Positions 26,375-33,288 of a stretch of 64,000 nt of DNA are shown piece after piece. The stretch is from 20CM-2-65-7 sp963830455 (GTDB taxonomy: Bacteria; Gemmatimonadota; Gemmatimonadetes; Gemmatimonadales; GWC2-71-9), in assembly GCA_963830455.1 (NCBI GenBank), contig CAWHMT010000006.1:124001-188000 (forward strand), written 5' to 3'. The notes under the pieces are model-generated. The model had not been told where the DNA came from. It saw nothing but the letters and a program-made list of their open reading frames with translations, and did no database searches. A program made the position numbers and the translations under genes. Positions within the stretch are counted from its first letter, which is position 1. Every line of letters starts with the position of its first letter.

Positions 26375-28587
26375 ACCTGGGGACTAGGGGCTGGGGGTGG
26401 GGACTAGGGACGCTGTTCCTGCTCGGGGCGACGCATCTAGGCGCGCAGGGAGTCGTGCGCGGCACCGTGCGCGACCGCCAGGGCGACGCGATCGTCGGGG
26501 CAAGCGTCGTCGTCCCGGGCACGACGCTGTCGACCCGCACCGACCGCGCCGGCCGTTTTCGCCTCCCCACTGTGCCCGCCGGCCGTGTGCGCATCCAAGT
26601 CGGCGCGATCGGGTACGCTCGCGTCGATACGACCGTGTCGTTGACCGGCGGCGACTCCACCAGTGTCGAGTTCACCCTTTCATTCGCCCCGCTCGCGCTG
26701 CCGCCCGTCGACATCATCAGCAACAAGGTGCCCCATTTCGGCGACCGGCCTGCGACGAGCGTCGCCCAGGTCACCGAGCAGGAACTCGACCGCCGGGCCG
26801 TCGCGACCGTCGACGAAGCCATCGAGCACACGCCCGGGATCCAGTTCGTCAACGGGCAGATCAACATCCGCGGCTCGACAGGATACGTGCAGGGCCTGAA
26901 CTCGCGCGTGCTGATGACCGTGGACGGCGTCCCGATGAACCAGGGCGACCGCGGCGGCATCAACTGGGACTTGCTCGCGGTGGACGACGTCCAGAGTGTC
27001 GAAATCCTCAAGGGAGCTGGATCGTCGCTGTACGGATCGGCGGCATTCGGGGGCGTCGTGAATCTGACGACGCGCGACATCCCGAACGGCTCGCACGCCG
27101 AGGCCCGCCTGACCGGAGGACTGTACGGTGACCCGCCCCACGCGGTCTGGCAGTTCCGCGACGAGCAGGCGCTGCACGGCAGCGCGGATGTCTCGGCGTC
27201 GTACGGGAACGACATGCTGGGCGGCAGAATGTCCGGCGGCTTCCGTCATGCGGACGGATATCGCGAGCAGGACCAGAGGGACCATGGACACGTCGCGGGC
27301 AAGGGTCGGTGGCAGCCGGCAGTGAACATGCGCGTCGATGTATCCGGGTCCTGGGCCGTCGACCGGTACGACGTGCCTCTCAGCTGGTGCAACCGCGGCG
27401 AGTGTGACGATCGCGGACAGGTCTACCAGCCGTACATGATCGACACGGCGGAGGCGGGTGCGCGCACCGACTCCCGCAAAGGGTACGTCGCGGCGCAGGT
27501 CCGCCGGACGGTCTCGCCGAAATTCGCGTGGGTCGCGCGTGGGTCGTGGCTGCGCACGCATTTTACCGACGTACGCCGCAGCACGTCCGAATTCAGCGTT
27601 GGCGACCGTTTCGGCGCGGAGGTTCGGGTGGAATCCCATCCCGATTCGTCCCGGACCGCGGTGGTGGGCGCCGAGGGAACCCTTTCGGATGTCACCAGCG
27701 ACATCTTCGGCAGCCATTCCCAATCCGAGTTCGCGGCCTACGGCCAGAGCGATCAGCGGGTCGGACCACTTGGTGTGAGCGGCGGCGCCCGCCTCGACTT
27801 CATGGCGGTCGATGGGGGCTCGTTGACCGCCTTTATCAGCCCGCGGATCGGTGTCACGATCCCGACAGACACCCGTGCGCGGGATGGCGGTGTGTTGCGA
27901 GCCTCCGTCGGGCGCGGGTTCCGCGCCCCGACGATGGCGGAACGATTCGTCCGCACCGTCGCGCTGGGTTTCCAGATCGTCCCCAATCCGACCCTGCGAC
28001 CCGAGCAGGCGTGGTCGTTCGAGCTCGGCCACATCAGCCCGCCCCTGTTTGGCTTCATGCGCATCGATGCGGCAGCCTTTTGGACCGACGCGCGGGATCT
28101 CATTGAGCCTCGGGTCTTGCTGATCCCCCCCGACACCGTCGTCATTCAGCTGCAAAACGTCGTGCGCGCCCGCATCGCGGGGATCGATGCCAGCGTCATC
28201 GCCGCGCCGATCGCGGAGCGGCTGATCGCGACACTCGGCTACACATACCTCTCCACGAGCCGCCATCTGAGCGGCGACAGCACGTCAGGACCACTGGCAT
28301 TCCGTCCTCGTCACCTGGTGACCCTCGGTGCGGATTACACCCTTGGCGCGCTCGGCGTGGGCGCCGACTTCCGGTACGCCAGCAGACCCGAAAGCGTCGA
28401 GCTGGAAGGCTTCGTCGATTCCCGCCGCGTAGCCATGAATGTCTTGGACCTCCGAGGCTCCTGGCGCCGCGGGCCCGTGGAGATCCGGTTCCTGGCTGCC
28501 AACGTGCTGAACTACGTCTACAACCTCGTGCCCGAGACCCTCGCGCCAGTGCGCACCGCGACCCTGACCGCCGTTTGGTCCCATTAG
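26365..28587 (+). CDS. TonB-dependent outer-membrane receptor with N-terminal carboxypeptidase-like domain
   Basis: 740 aa from GTG 26365. Residues ~28-110 form a CarboxypepD_reg-like Ig fold (VVRGTVRDRQGDAIVGA). The plug domain follows, with VDEAIEHTPGIQFVNGQ and the IRGS and VLMTVDGVPMNQ motifs and EILKGAGSSLYGSAAFGGVVN, then a beta-barrel ending in an aromatic residue three positions before the C-terminus (VWSH). It imports an unknown large substrate. Codons 5-16 of the signal peptide are encoded by a CTAGGGA-type array (GTRGWGWGLGT). It overlaps the lipoprotein gene upstream. Confidence 0.92.
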   Translation: MFLNLGTRGWGWGLGTLFLLGATHLGAQGVVRGTVRDRQGDAIVGASVVVPGTTLSTRTDRAGRFRLPTVPAGRVRIQVGAIGYARVDTTVSLTGGDSTSVEFTLSFAPLALPPVDIISNKVPHFGDRPATSVAQVTEQELDRRAVATVDEAIEHTPGIQFVNGQINIRGSTGYVQGLNSRVLMTVDGVPMNQGDRGGINWDLLAVDDVQSVEILKGAGSSLYGSAAFGGVVNLTTRDIPNGSHAEARLTGGLYGDPPHAVWQFRDEQALHGSADVSASYGNDMLGGRMSGGFRHADGYREQDQRDHGHVAGKGRWQPAVNMRVDVSGSWAVDRYDVPLSWCNRGECDDRGQVYQPYMIDTAEAGARTDSRKGYVAAQVRRTVSPKFAWVARGSWLRTHFTDVRRSTSEFSVGDRFGAEVRVESHPDSSRTAVVGAEGTLSDVTSDIFGSHSQSEFAAYGQSDQRVGPLGVSGGARLDFMAVDGGSLTAFISPRIGVTIPTDTRARDGGVLRASVGRGFRAPTMAERFVRTVALGFQIVPNPTLRPEQAWSFELGHISPPLFGFMRIDAAAFWTDARDLIEPRVLLIPPDTVVIQLQNVVRARIAGIDASVIAAPIAERLIATLGYTYLSTSRHLSGDSTSGPLAFRPRHLVTLGADYTLGALGVGADFRYASRPESVELEGFVDSRRVAMNVLDLRGSWRRGPVEIRFLAANVLNYVYNLVPETLAPVRTATLTAVWSH
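26375..26410. repeat. CTAGGGG array encoding part of a signal peptide
   Basis: Units GGGGACTAGGGG, CTGGGGGT and GGGGACTAGGGA occur in direct orientation only. They encode residues 5-16 of the TonB receptor leader and belong to the family at 22241-22303. Confidence 0.8.
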
Positions 28588-28590
28588 CGT

Positions 28591-28596
28591 TAGATT
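28591..28596 (+). promoter_or_regulatory. -10 hexamer TAGATT, 8 nt before ATG 28605
   Basis: This is one of three identical TAGATT hexamers placed exactly 8 nt before an ATG in this window (also 33275 and 48717). It implies a leaderless transcript for the lipoprotein, amidotransferase and SCP2 genes. Confidence 0.5.
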
Positions 28597-28604
28597 TGCC
28601 GGCT

Positions 28605-29108
28605 ATGCTCCCTCGATACGTGCTGGTCGTGGCGGCCGTCATGGTCGGCGGTGCCTGCGGCGGTAACAGGGGCTCACCGACCTGCGGCATCGCCGCGCTC
28701 GCGGGTCCGGCGCTGATCACGTCGCAGCTCTCAAACGCGCGCGCGGTCGTGACCGACCCCCCGCGCGGTGTTCCGGACTCGCTCCCCACGCTCATTATCC
28801 AGCCCAAGTCGCGCGATACCGGCGTGGTGATCGTGAGTCGCGACGCCGCGGGGCGCGTGACGATGTTGTACCGGGGCGCCGGCTTCCCGCCGCGTGGCTA
28901 CGGATTGTTGGTCGTCGATGATACGTCGCAGCGCGCGATGGGCGTGCTGATCGTCGACCAGGAAGAGCCGGCGCGCCACCCGGCCATCGGCACCGTCATC
29001 GGCGGCAGCACAGCCCTGAACCTCTACGGCGTCCGTGTGGACTGGGCGAGCGTCAGCAATCCTCGTTGTCCGTTGTTCGGCGGCCCCCCCCCAGCCCAAT
29101 CATCGTGA
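28605..29108 (+). CDS. Small lipoprotein of unknown function
   Basis: 167 aa with a lipoprotein signal (lipobox VGGAC). The mature domain has alternating strands (VVIVSRDAAGRVTMLYRGAG ... GLLVVDDT) and resembles a small beta domain, but I cannot name a family. A C9 run (29084-29092) lies near the 3' end, encoding GPPPA. Its TGA overlaps the GTG of the amidotransferase gene (GTGA). Confidence 0.65.
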   Translation: MLPRYVLVVAAVMVGGACGGNRGSPTCGIAALAGPALITSQLSNARAVVTDPPRGVPDSLPTLIIQPKSRDTGVVIVSRDAAGRVTMLYRGAGFPPRGYGLLVVDDTSQRAMGVLIVDQEEPARHPAIGTVIGGSTALNLYGVRVDWASVSNPRCPLFGGPPPAQSS

Positions 29109-29794
29109 CGATCGCGACGGCGGCGATCCCCGTCGCCGTGACGGCACCGCGGCGTGAGGAGCGCGTCGCTCTCAATACCGCGTATGTGCGCGCCCTCGAA
29201 AGCGCCGGACTCGTGCCGCTCGTCGTTCCCACGATGCTCGCTCCCGACCGAGCGACTGCCGCGCTGGCGTCGGTGCGCGGGCTCGTGCTCACCGGCGGTG
29301 AAGACGTGGGTCCCGACCGCTACGGAGCGACACCCCACGAGAAGCTCGGCAAGGTCGATCGCGTGCGTGATGCCGCCGAATTGGCGCTGATCGCCGACGC
29401 GCGGAAACGGCGACTCCCTGTCCTCGCGATCTGTCGTGGCATCCAGATTCTCAACGTCGCGCTCGGCGGCACGCTGTACCAGGATCTGGACAGCGAACGC
29501 CCCGGACCGATCTCGCACCAGGACGAATCCGGAAAACACGCGATCCGTGTTGAACCCGGCTCCCTGCTCGAGAAAACGCTGGGCACGCGGTCGGCGCTGG
29601 TGAACAGCCGGCATCATCAAGCCATTCGCGATCTGGCGCCGGGCCTCGTGGCGGTGGCCTGGGCCGAGGACGGCGTGATCGAGGCGGCCGAGCCCGTTGA
29701 CGCGGCGGCACCGTGGATGGTCGCCGTGCAATGGCACCCCGAGGATCTGACCGAGCGGGCGTTGTTCGACGGATTCGCGCGAGCGGTCGCATGA
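29105..29794 (+). CDS. Class I glutamine amidotransferase-like protein (PuuD / peptidase C26 family)
   Basis: 229 aa from GTG 29105; an ATG at 29066 is possible but would overlap the previous gene by 43 nt. The nucleophile elbow is AICRGIQILN, with Cys near residue 109. The catalytic His-Glu pair is in QWHPEDL near residue 212, and the LTGGEDVGPDRY substrate segment is present. The family hydrolyses gamma-glutamyl bonds such as gamma-glutamyl-GABA. The N-terminus carries hydrophobic residues but no clear signal. It overlaps the SCP2 gene as ATGA. Confidence 0.88.
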   Translation: MTIATAAIPVAVTAPRREERVALNTAYVRALESAGLVPLVVPTMLAPDRATAALASVRGLVLTGGEDVGPDRYGATPHEKLGKVDRVRDAAELALIADARKRRLPVLAICRGIQILNVALGGTLYQDLDSERPGPISHQDESGKHAIRVEPGSLLEKTLGTRSALVNSRHHQAIRDLAPGLVAVAWAEDGVIEAAEPVDAAAPWMVAVQWHPEDLTERALFDGFARAVA

Positions 29795-30231
29795 CCGTGC
29801 ACGCCTTCCCTTCGGCCGCGTGGGTCGCGGCGTATGAAACGGCCATCAACGCGAGCGACGATTATCGCAACGCGTCGACCGAGTGGACGCACGGCTCGGT
29901 GGCGCTGGTGCTCCCCGCGCAACCGGCCATCGGTGTGCCCGAAGACATCGGGATCTGGCTCGATCTCGAACGCGGCGTGTGTCGCACGGCGAAGCTGGTC
30001 ACGCGCACCGAAGCGCAGCAGGCGCCGTTCGTGTTGACCGCGGAATACCGCTACTGGAAGCAGATCATCAAGAAAGAGCTTGGCCCCATCGCGGGGATCA
30101 TGCAGCGTAAAGTCGGCCTCGTCGGGTCGCTGCCGATCGTGGTGCGCTTCATCAAGTCGGCCGAAGCGCTGGTGGACGCCGCGACCCGTGTGCCGACGCG
30201 CTTCCTGGACGACGGCCCCCCCCAGTGCTAG
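29791..30231 (+). CDS. SCP-2 sterol-transfer-like domain protein
   Basis: 146 aa starting at the ATG that overlaps the amidotransferase stop. The pattern AAYETAINASDDY ... WTHGSVALVLP ... WLDLERGVCR fits bacterial SCP2-like proteins, which bind fatty acyl or sterol-like ligands. A basic, helical C-terminus follows. A C8 run (30216-30223) lies just before the stop. The stop is 7 nt inside the histidine kinase gene, so the two are translationally coupled. Confidence 0.7.
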   Translation: MTVHAFPSAAWVAAYETAINASDDYRNASTEWTHGSVALVLPAQPAIGVPEDIGIWLDLERGVCRTAKLVTRTEAQQAPFVLTAEYRYWKQIIKKELGPIAGIMQRKVGLVGSLPIVVRFIKSAEALVDAATRVPTRFLDDGPPQC

Positions 30232-32180
30232 AGCGGCTGATCACCCTGTCGCAGGAGCTGGCGGGCGCGCTCCGCCCGACCGCGATCGTCGAGATCGTCG
30301 CGCGAACGCTCACGGATCAACTCGCCCCCGGCCGGCTGTCGGTCATGCTGCTCGACGTCGACACGAACCGTCTCATGATCGTGTACCACAATGGACCGCG
30401 TCCCGCGACCACCGACGATCCCTTGCTCCAGCTCGCCCTGCGCCGCGGCCCGCTCGTCTTTCCGGAAAAGGTTGCCGCGCGCGCGGCCGAGCTCGACGTC
30501 ACCGTCGAAGGACCGGTGCCGGCGAGCTGGCTGGGGGTGCCCATCCTCGCCGTGTCGCGCACCATCGGGGCCATCGCCATGGAAGGCGATGGCGCCAACG
30601 CGATGAACGAGCAGGCGCTGCTGTTCACGCGCGCCGTGCTCGCTCAGGCGGGCATGGCGCTGGAGAACGCCCGGTTGGTTGAGCTGCTCTCGAGCGGCAA
30701 GCGCGAGTGGGAGCAGACGGTCGACGCGTTCAATCAGGCGATCTGCTATGTGGGTGCGCAGGGCTCGGTGCGCCGGGCCAACCGCGTCTTCGCCGAGCTG
30801 ATCAAACTGCCGGTCACGGCGTTGCCGGGGCGTCCCTGGGTCACGCTGTTGCCCCCGGCGTGGGTCGATCCGATCACCAAGCTGTTCACGCCGGAGGGCG
30901 TGGCCACCCCCGTCGAGGTGCGTTCGGGTGAGCGCGTTTTGCTCGTGACCGCGATTCGTACCGGTGAGGCCGGTGCCGCGATCCTGTTGTTCGAGGAGCA
31001 GACGGAGAAGCGCCGGCTCCAGGAGCAGCTGCTGCAGTCGGAGAAGATGTCGGCGATCGGCCAGCTGATTGCGGGGGTCGCCCACGATCTCAACAACCCC
31101 CTGGCCTCGGTCGTGGGATTCAGCGATTTGCTTGGCGAAGCGGCCGACGTGCCGCCGCGGCTGGCCGAGCCCCTTGCGGTGATTCGGCAGGAGGCGGAGC
31201 GCGCGTCGGCCATCGTTCGCAACTTGCTGTCGTTCGCGCGCCGTCAGGAAGGCGAACGGCAGCTCCAGTCGATTCGTCCCATCCTCGAGTCCACGCACCT
31301 GCTCCTCAAGAATCAGCTGATGGCGGCGCGGATCGAGCTCACGCTCAGCTTCGAGCCCGGATTGCCTGAGGTCGAGGTGCACGCCAATCAGATCAAGCAG
31401 GTGTTCGTCAACATCATCAACAACGCGGCGCAGGCAATCGCGAGTACCCGGGGCAAAACGGGCGTGGGTGGCGGGCGGATCGACATCGTCACGCGCTGCG
31501 AGCCGGACGGCCTGTCCGTGAACATCTCGGACAACGGACCCGGCATCCCGGAGGGCGTAGCGCAACGCGTGTTCGAGCCGTTCTTCAGCACCAAGTCGGA
31601 AGGCGAAGGGACCGGCCTCGGCCTGTCGATCTGCCTGGGCATCGTGAAGGAGCACGGCGGGAACATCACCGTCGATCCCGGCGGCCCGGCGAGCGGCCGC
31701 GGCGCGACGTTCAACGTGGAGCTGCCGACCGGCATCCGCGCGGAGCGCAGCCCGCTCCCGGGCGGAACGGCATCGGTGCAGACCCCGGCCGAACGGGTCG
31801 AACACCTGCGGGTACTCGTTGTGGATGACGAACCGCACATCCTGCACTACATGCAGGCGACCCTCGAGAGCTGGGGGCACGAGGTGGTGCTCGCCCGCGA
31901 CGGCAGCCAGGCGCTGAAGCTTGCGCTCATGCAGCCCTTCGATCTCATCATCTGCGACTTGCGCATGCCGCGACTCGGTGGACGCGAGATGTTCCAGACG
32001 CTGTCGCGTATGCACCCCGCGGTCGCCGATCGCATCATCTTTGCCACGGGCGACACGGTTCGCGGCGACACGCTGCGCTTCCTCGAAGAGCTGGGCCGGC
32101 CGTTTCTTCAGAAGCCCTTCAAACTCGATGCCCTGCGCCGCGTCCTCGCCGGAGTTGAAAAGGCGGGGACTCGGGCCTAG
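30225..32180 (+). CDS. Soluble hybrid sensor histidine kinase with GAF, PAS and receiver domains
   Basis: 651 aa with no membrane segment, hence cytosolic. GAF lies at ~10-150, a PAS-like domain at ~160-255, HisKA with the phosphorylated His in AHDLNNPLASV near residue 287, and HATPase with N box INNAAQAIA, DNGPGIPEG, FFSTK and GEGTGLGLS at ~385-500. A C-terminal receiver follows, with acidic pair DDE, phospho-Asp in LIICDLRMPRL near residue 578 and Lys in QKPFKLD. The start is a GTG that overlaps the SCP2 stop. The C-terminal residues and the stop fall in a CTAGGGA-type array. No output domain is present, so it presumably relays to another protein. Confidence 0.92.
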   Translation: MLERLITLSQELAGALRPTAIVEIVARTLTDQLAPGRLSVMLLDVDTNRLMIVYHNGPRPATTDDPLLQLALRRGPLVFPEKVAARAAELDVTVEGPVPASWLGVPILAVSRTIGAIAMEGDGANAMNEQALLFTRAVLAQAGMALENARLVELLSSGKREWEQTVDAFNQAICYVGAQGSVRRANRVFAELIKLPVTALPGRPWVTLLPPAWVDPITKLFTPEGVATPVEVRSGERVLLVTAIRTGEAGAAILLFEEQTEKRRLQEQLLQSEKMSAIGQLIAGVAHDLNNPLASVVGFSDLLGEAADVPPRLAEPLAVIRQEAERASAIVRNLLSFARRQEGERQLQSIRPILESTHLLLKNQLMAARIELTLSFEPGLPEVEVHANQIKQVFVNIINNAAQAIASTRGKTGVGGGRIDIVTRCEPDGLSVNISDNGPGIPEGVAQRVFEPFFSTKSEGEGTGLGLSICLGIVKEHGGNITVDPGGPASGRGATFNVELPTGIRAERSPLPGGTASVQTPAERVEHLRVLVVDDEPHILHYMQATLESWGHEVVLARDGSQALKLALMQPFDLIICDLRMPRLGGREMFQTLSRMHPAVADRIIFATGDTVRGDTLRFLEELGRPFLQKPFKLDALRRVLAGVEKAGTRA

Positions 32181-32230
32181 GGATTCGGGACTGGGAGTTC
32201 CGAGCCCCTAATCCCAAGCCCTGATCCCGA
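32164..32230. repeat. Inverted CTAGGGA-type array at the end of the kinase gene
   Basis: The left arm is GGGACTCGGGCCTAGGGA-type units. The right arm is the complement (CCCCTAATCCCAAGCCC). The TAG in the left arm is the kinase stop codon. The array ends 9 nt before the GT4 start. Confidence 0.85.
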
Positions 32231-32239
32231 CGAGAGTCG

Positions 32240-33277
32240 ATGCGAATCCTGCAGGTCGATTCCGGCCGTGAATGGCGCGGCGGTCAGAACCAGGTGCGGC
32301 TGCTGTGCCGCGAGCTCGCCCGCGACGCGGACGTCGAGCAACTCCTCGTCACCAGGGAGGACAGCGAGCTGGCGCGGCGCGCCGCCGCCGAGGGCGTCAC
32401 CGTTCGCGGCACCGCGTGGGATATCGGCCTCGACCCGCGTGCCTGGTGGCATCTGCGACGCACGATCTCCGCATTCCAGCCCGACATCATCCATGCGCAC
32501 GACAGTCACGGGCTCACCCTCGCCGCGACCGCGGCCATGGGCCGCACGCTCGTCGCCGCACGCCGAGTCGATTTCCATGTGGGACGGTTCGGCGCCTGGC
32601 GGCGGCCGGATCGCATCATCGCCGTGTCGGAGGCGGTCAAACAGGTGCTGATTGGCGACGGGCTCGCAGCGGACGCGATCACCGTCGTTCTGGACGGCAT
32701 CGACCCCGACGAGATCCGTCAGGCGGCCGTCCCGCCGCTCGACATCCGGAGCCAGCTGCACCTGTCGCCGAACGCGCTGCTCGCGGTGAACGCGGCGGCG
32801 CTGGTCGATCACAAAGATCACAAGACACTGATTCGCGCCGCGCGCACAGCCCGAACCCTCGAGCCGCAGCTGCATTGGGTCATCGCGGGCGAGGGACCAC
32901 AACGGGAGGCGCTCGCCGCGGAAATCACGCGCCTCGACCTCCAGGGCCGCGTGCACCTCGTCGGTTGGATTGACCGCATCGAGGCGTTGATCGCTGCGGC
33001 GAACATTTTCGTGATGTCGTCGAAGCTGGAAGGGCTCGGGAGCGTCATTCTGAACGCGCTCGCGTTGGACCGGCCGGTGGTCGCCACCGCGGCCGGCGGC
33101 ATTCCCGAAATCCTCCCCCCCGAGTTCCTGGTTCCCCCGGGTGCCGCCGAAACCCTGGCGCGCAAGGTGGCGGACGTACTCCACAATCCCAGGTTTGTGC
33201 CCCCCCCCTTCCCGCCCCGCTTCACGGCGCGGTCCATGGCGGGTCAAGTCTTGGATGTCTATAGGACCCTTCTCTAG
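32240..33277 (+). CDS. Glycosyltransferase family 4 protein
   Basis: 345 aa with a GT-B fold. The N-terminal acceptor half begins MRILQVDSGREWRGGQNQ, and the PDIIHAHDSHG motif lies near residue 80. The donor half includes AVSEAVKQVLI, DGIDPDE and the C-terminal E(x)7E region in SSKLEGLGSVILNAL. It should transfer a nucleotide sugar to a lipid or glycan in an envelope pathway. C7 and C8 runs (33115 and 33200) lie near the 3' end. The following gene starts 11 nt after the stop. Confidence 0.9.
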   Translation: MRILQVDSGREWRGGQNQVRLLCRELARDADVEQLLVTREDSELARRAAAEGVTVRGTAWDIGLDPRAWWHLRRTISAFQPDIIHAHDSHGLTLAATAAMGRTLVAARRVDFHVGRFGAWRRPDRIIAVSEAVKQVLIGDGLAADAITVVLDGIDPDEIRQAAVPPLDIRSQLHLSPNALLAVNAAALVDHKDHKTLIRAARTARTLEPQLHWVIAGEGPQREALAAEITRLDLQGRVHLVGWIDRIEALIAAANIFVMSSKLEGLGSVILNALALDRPVVATAAGGIPEILPPEFLVPPGAAETLARKVADVLHNPRFVPPPFPPRFTARSMAGQVLDVYRTLL

Positions 33278-33280
33278 ATT
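33275..33280 (+). promoter_or_regulatory. -10 hexamer TAGATT (with TTGGAT at 33251-33256)
   Basis: TAGATT ends 8 nt before ATG 33289, and a TTGGAT -35-like hexamer lies 18 nt upstream, overlapping the end of the GT4 gene. Confidence 0.5.
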
Positions 33281-33288
33281 GCAGGGCC

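Noticed and set aside
30228..32015. 595-codon minus-strand frame opposite the histidine kinase
   Set aside because: Antisense shadow; the + strand has all kinase motifs.
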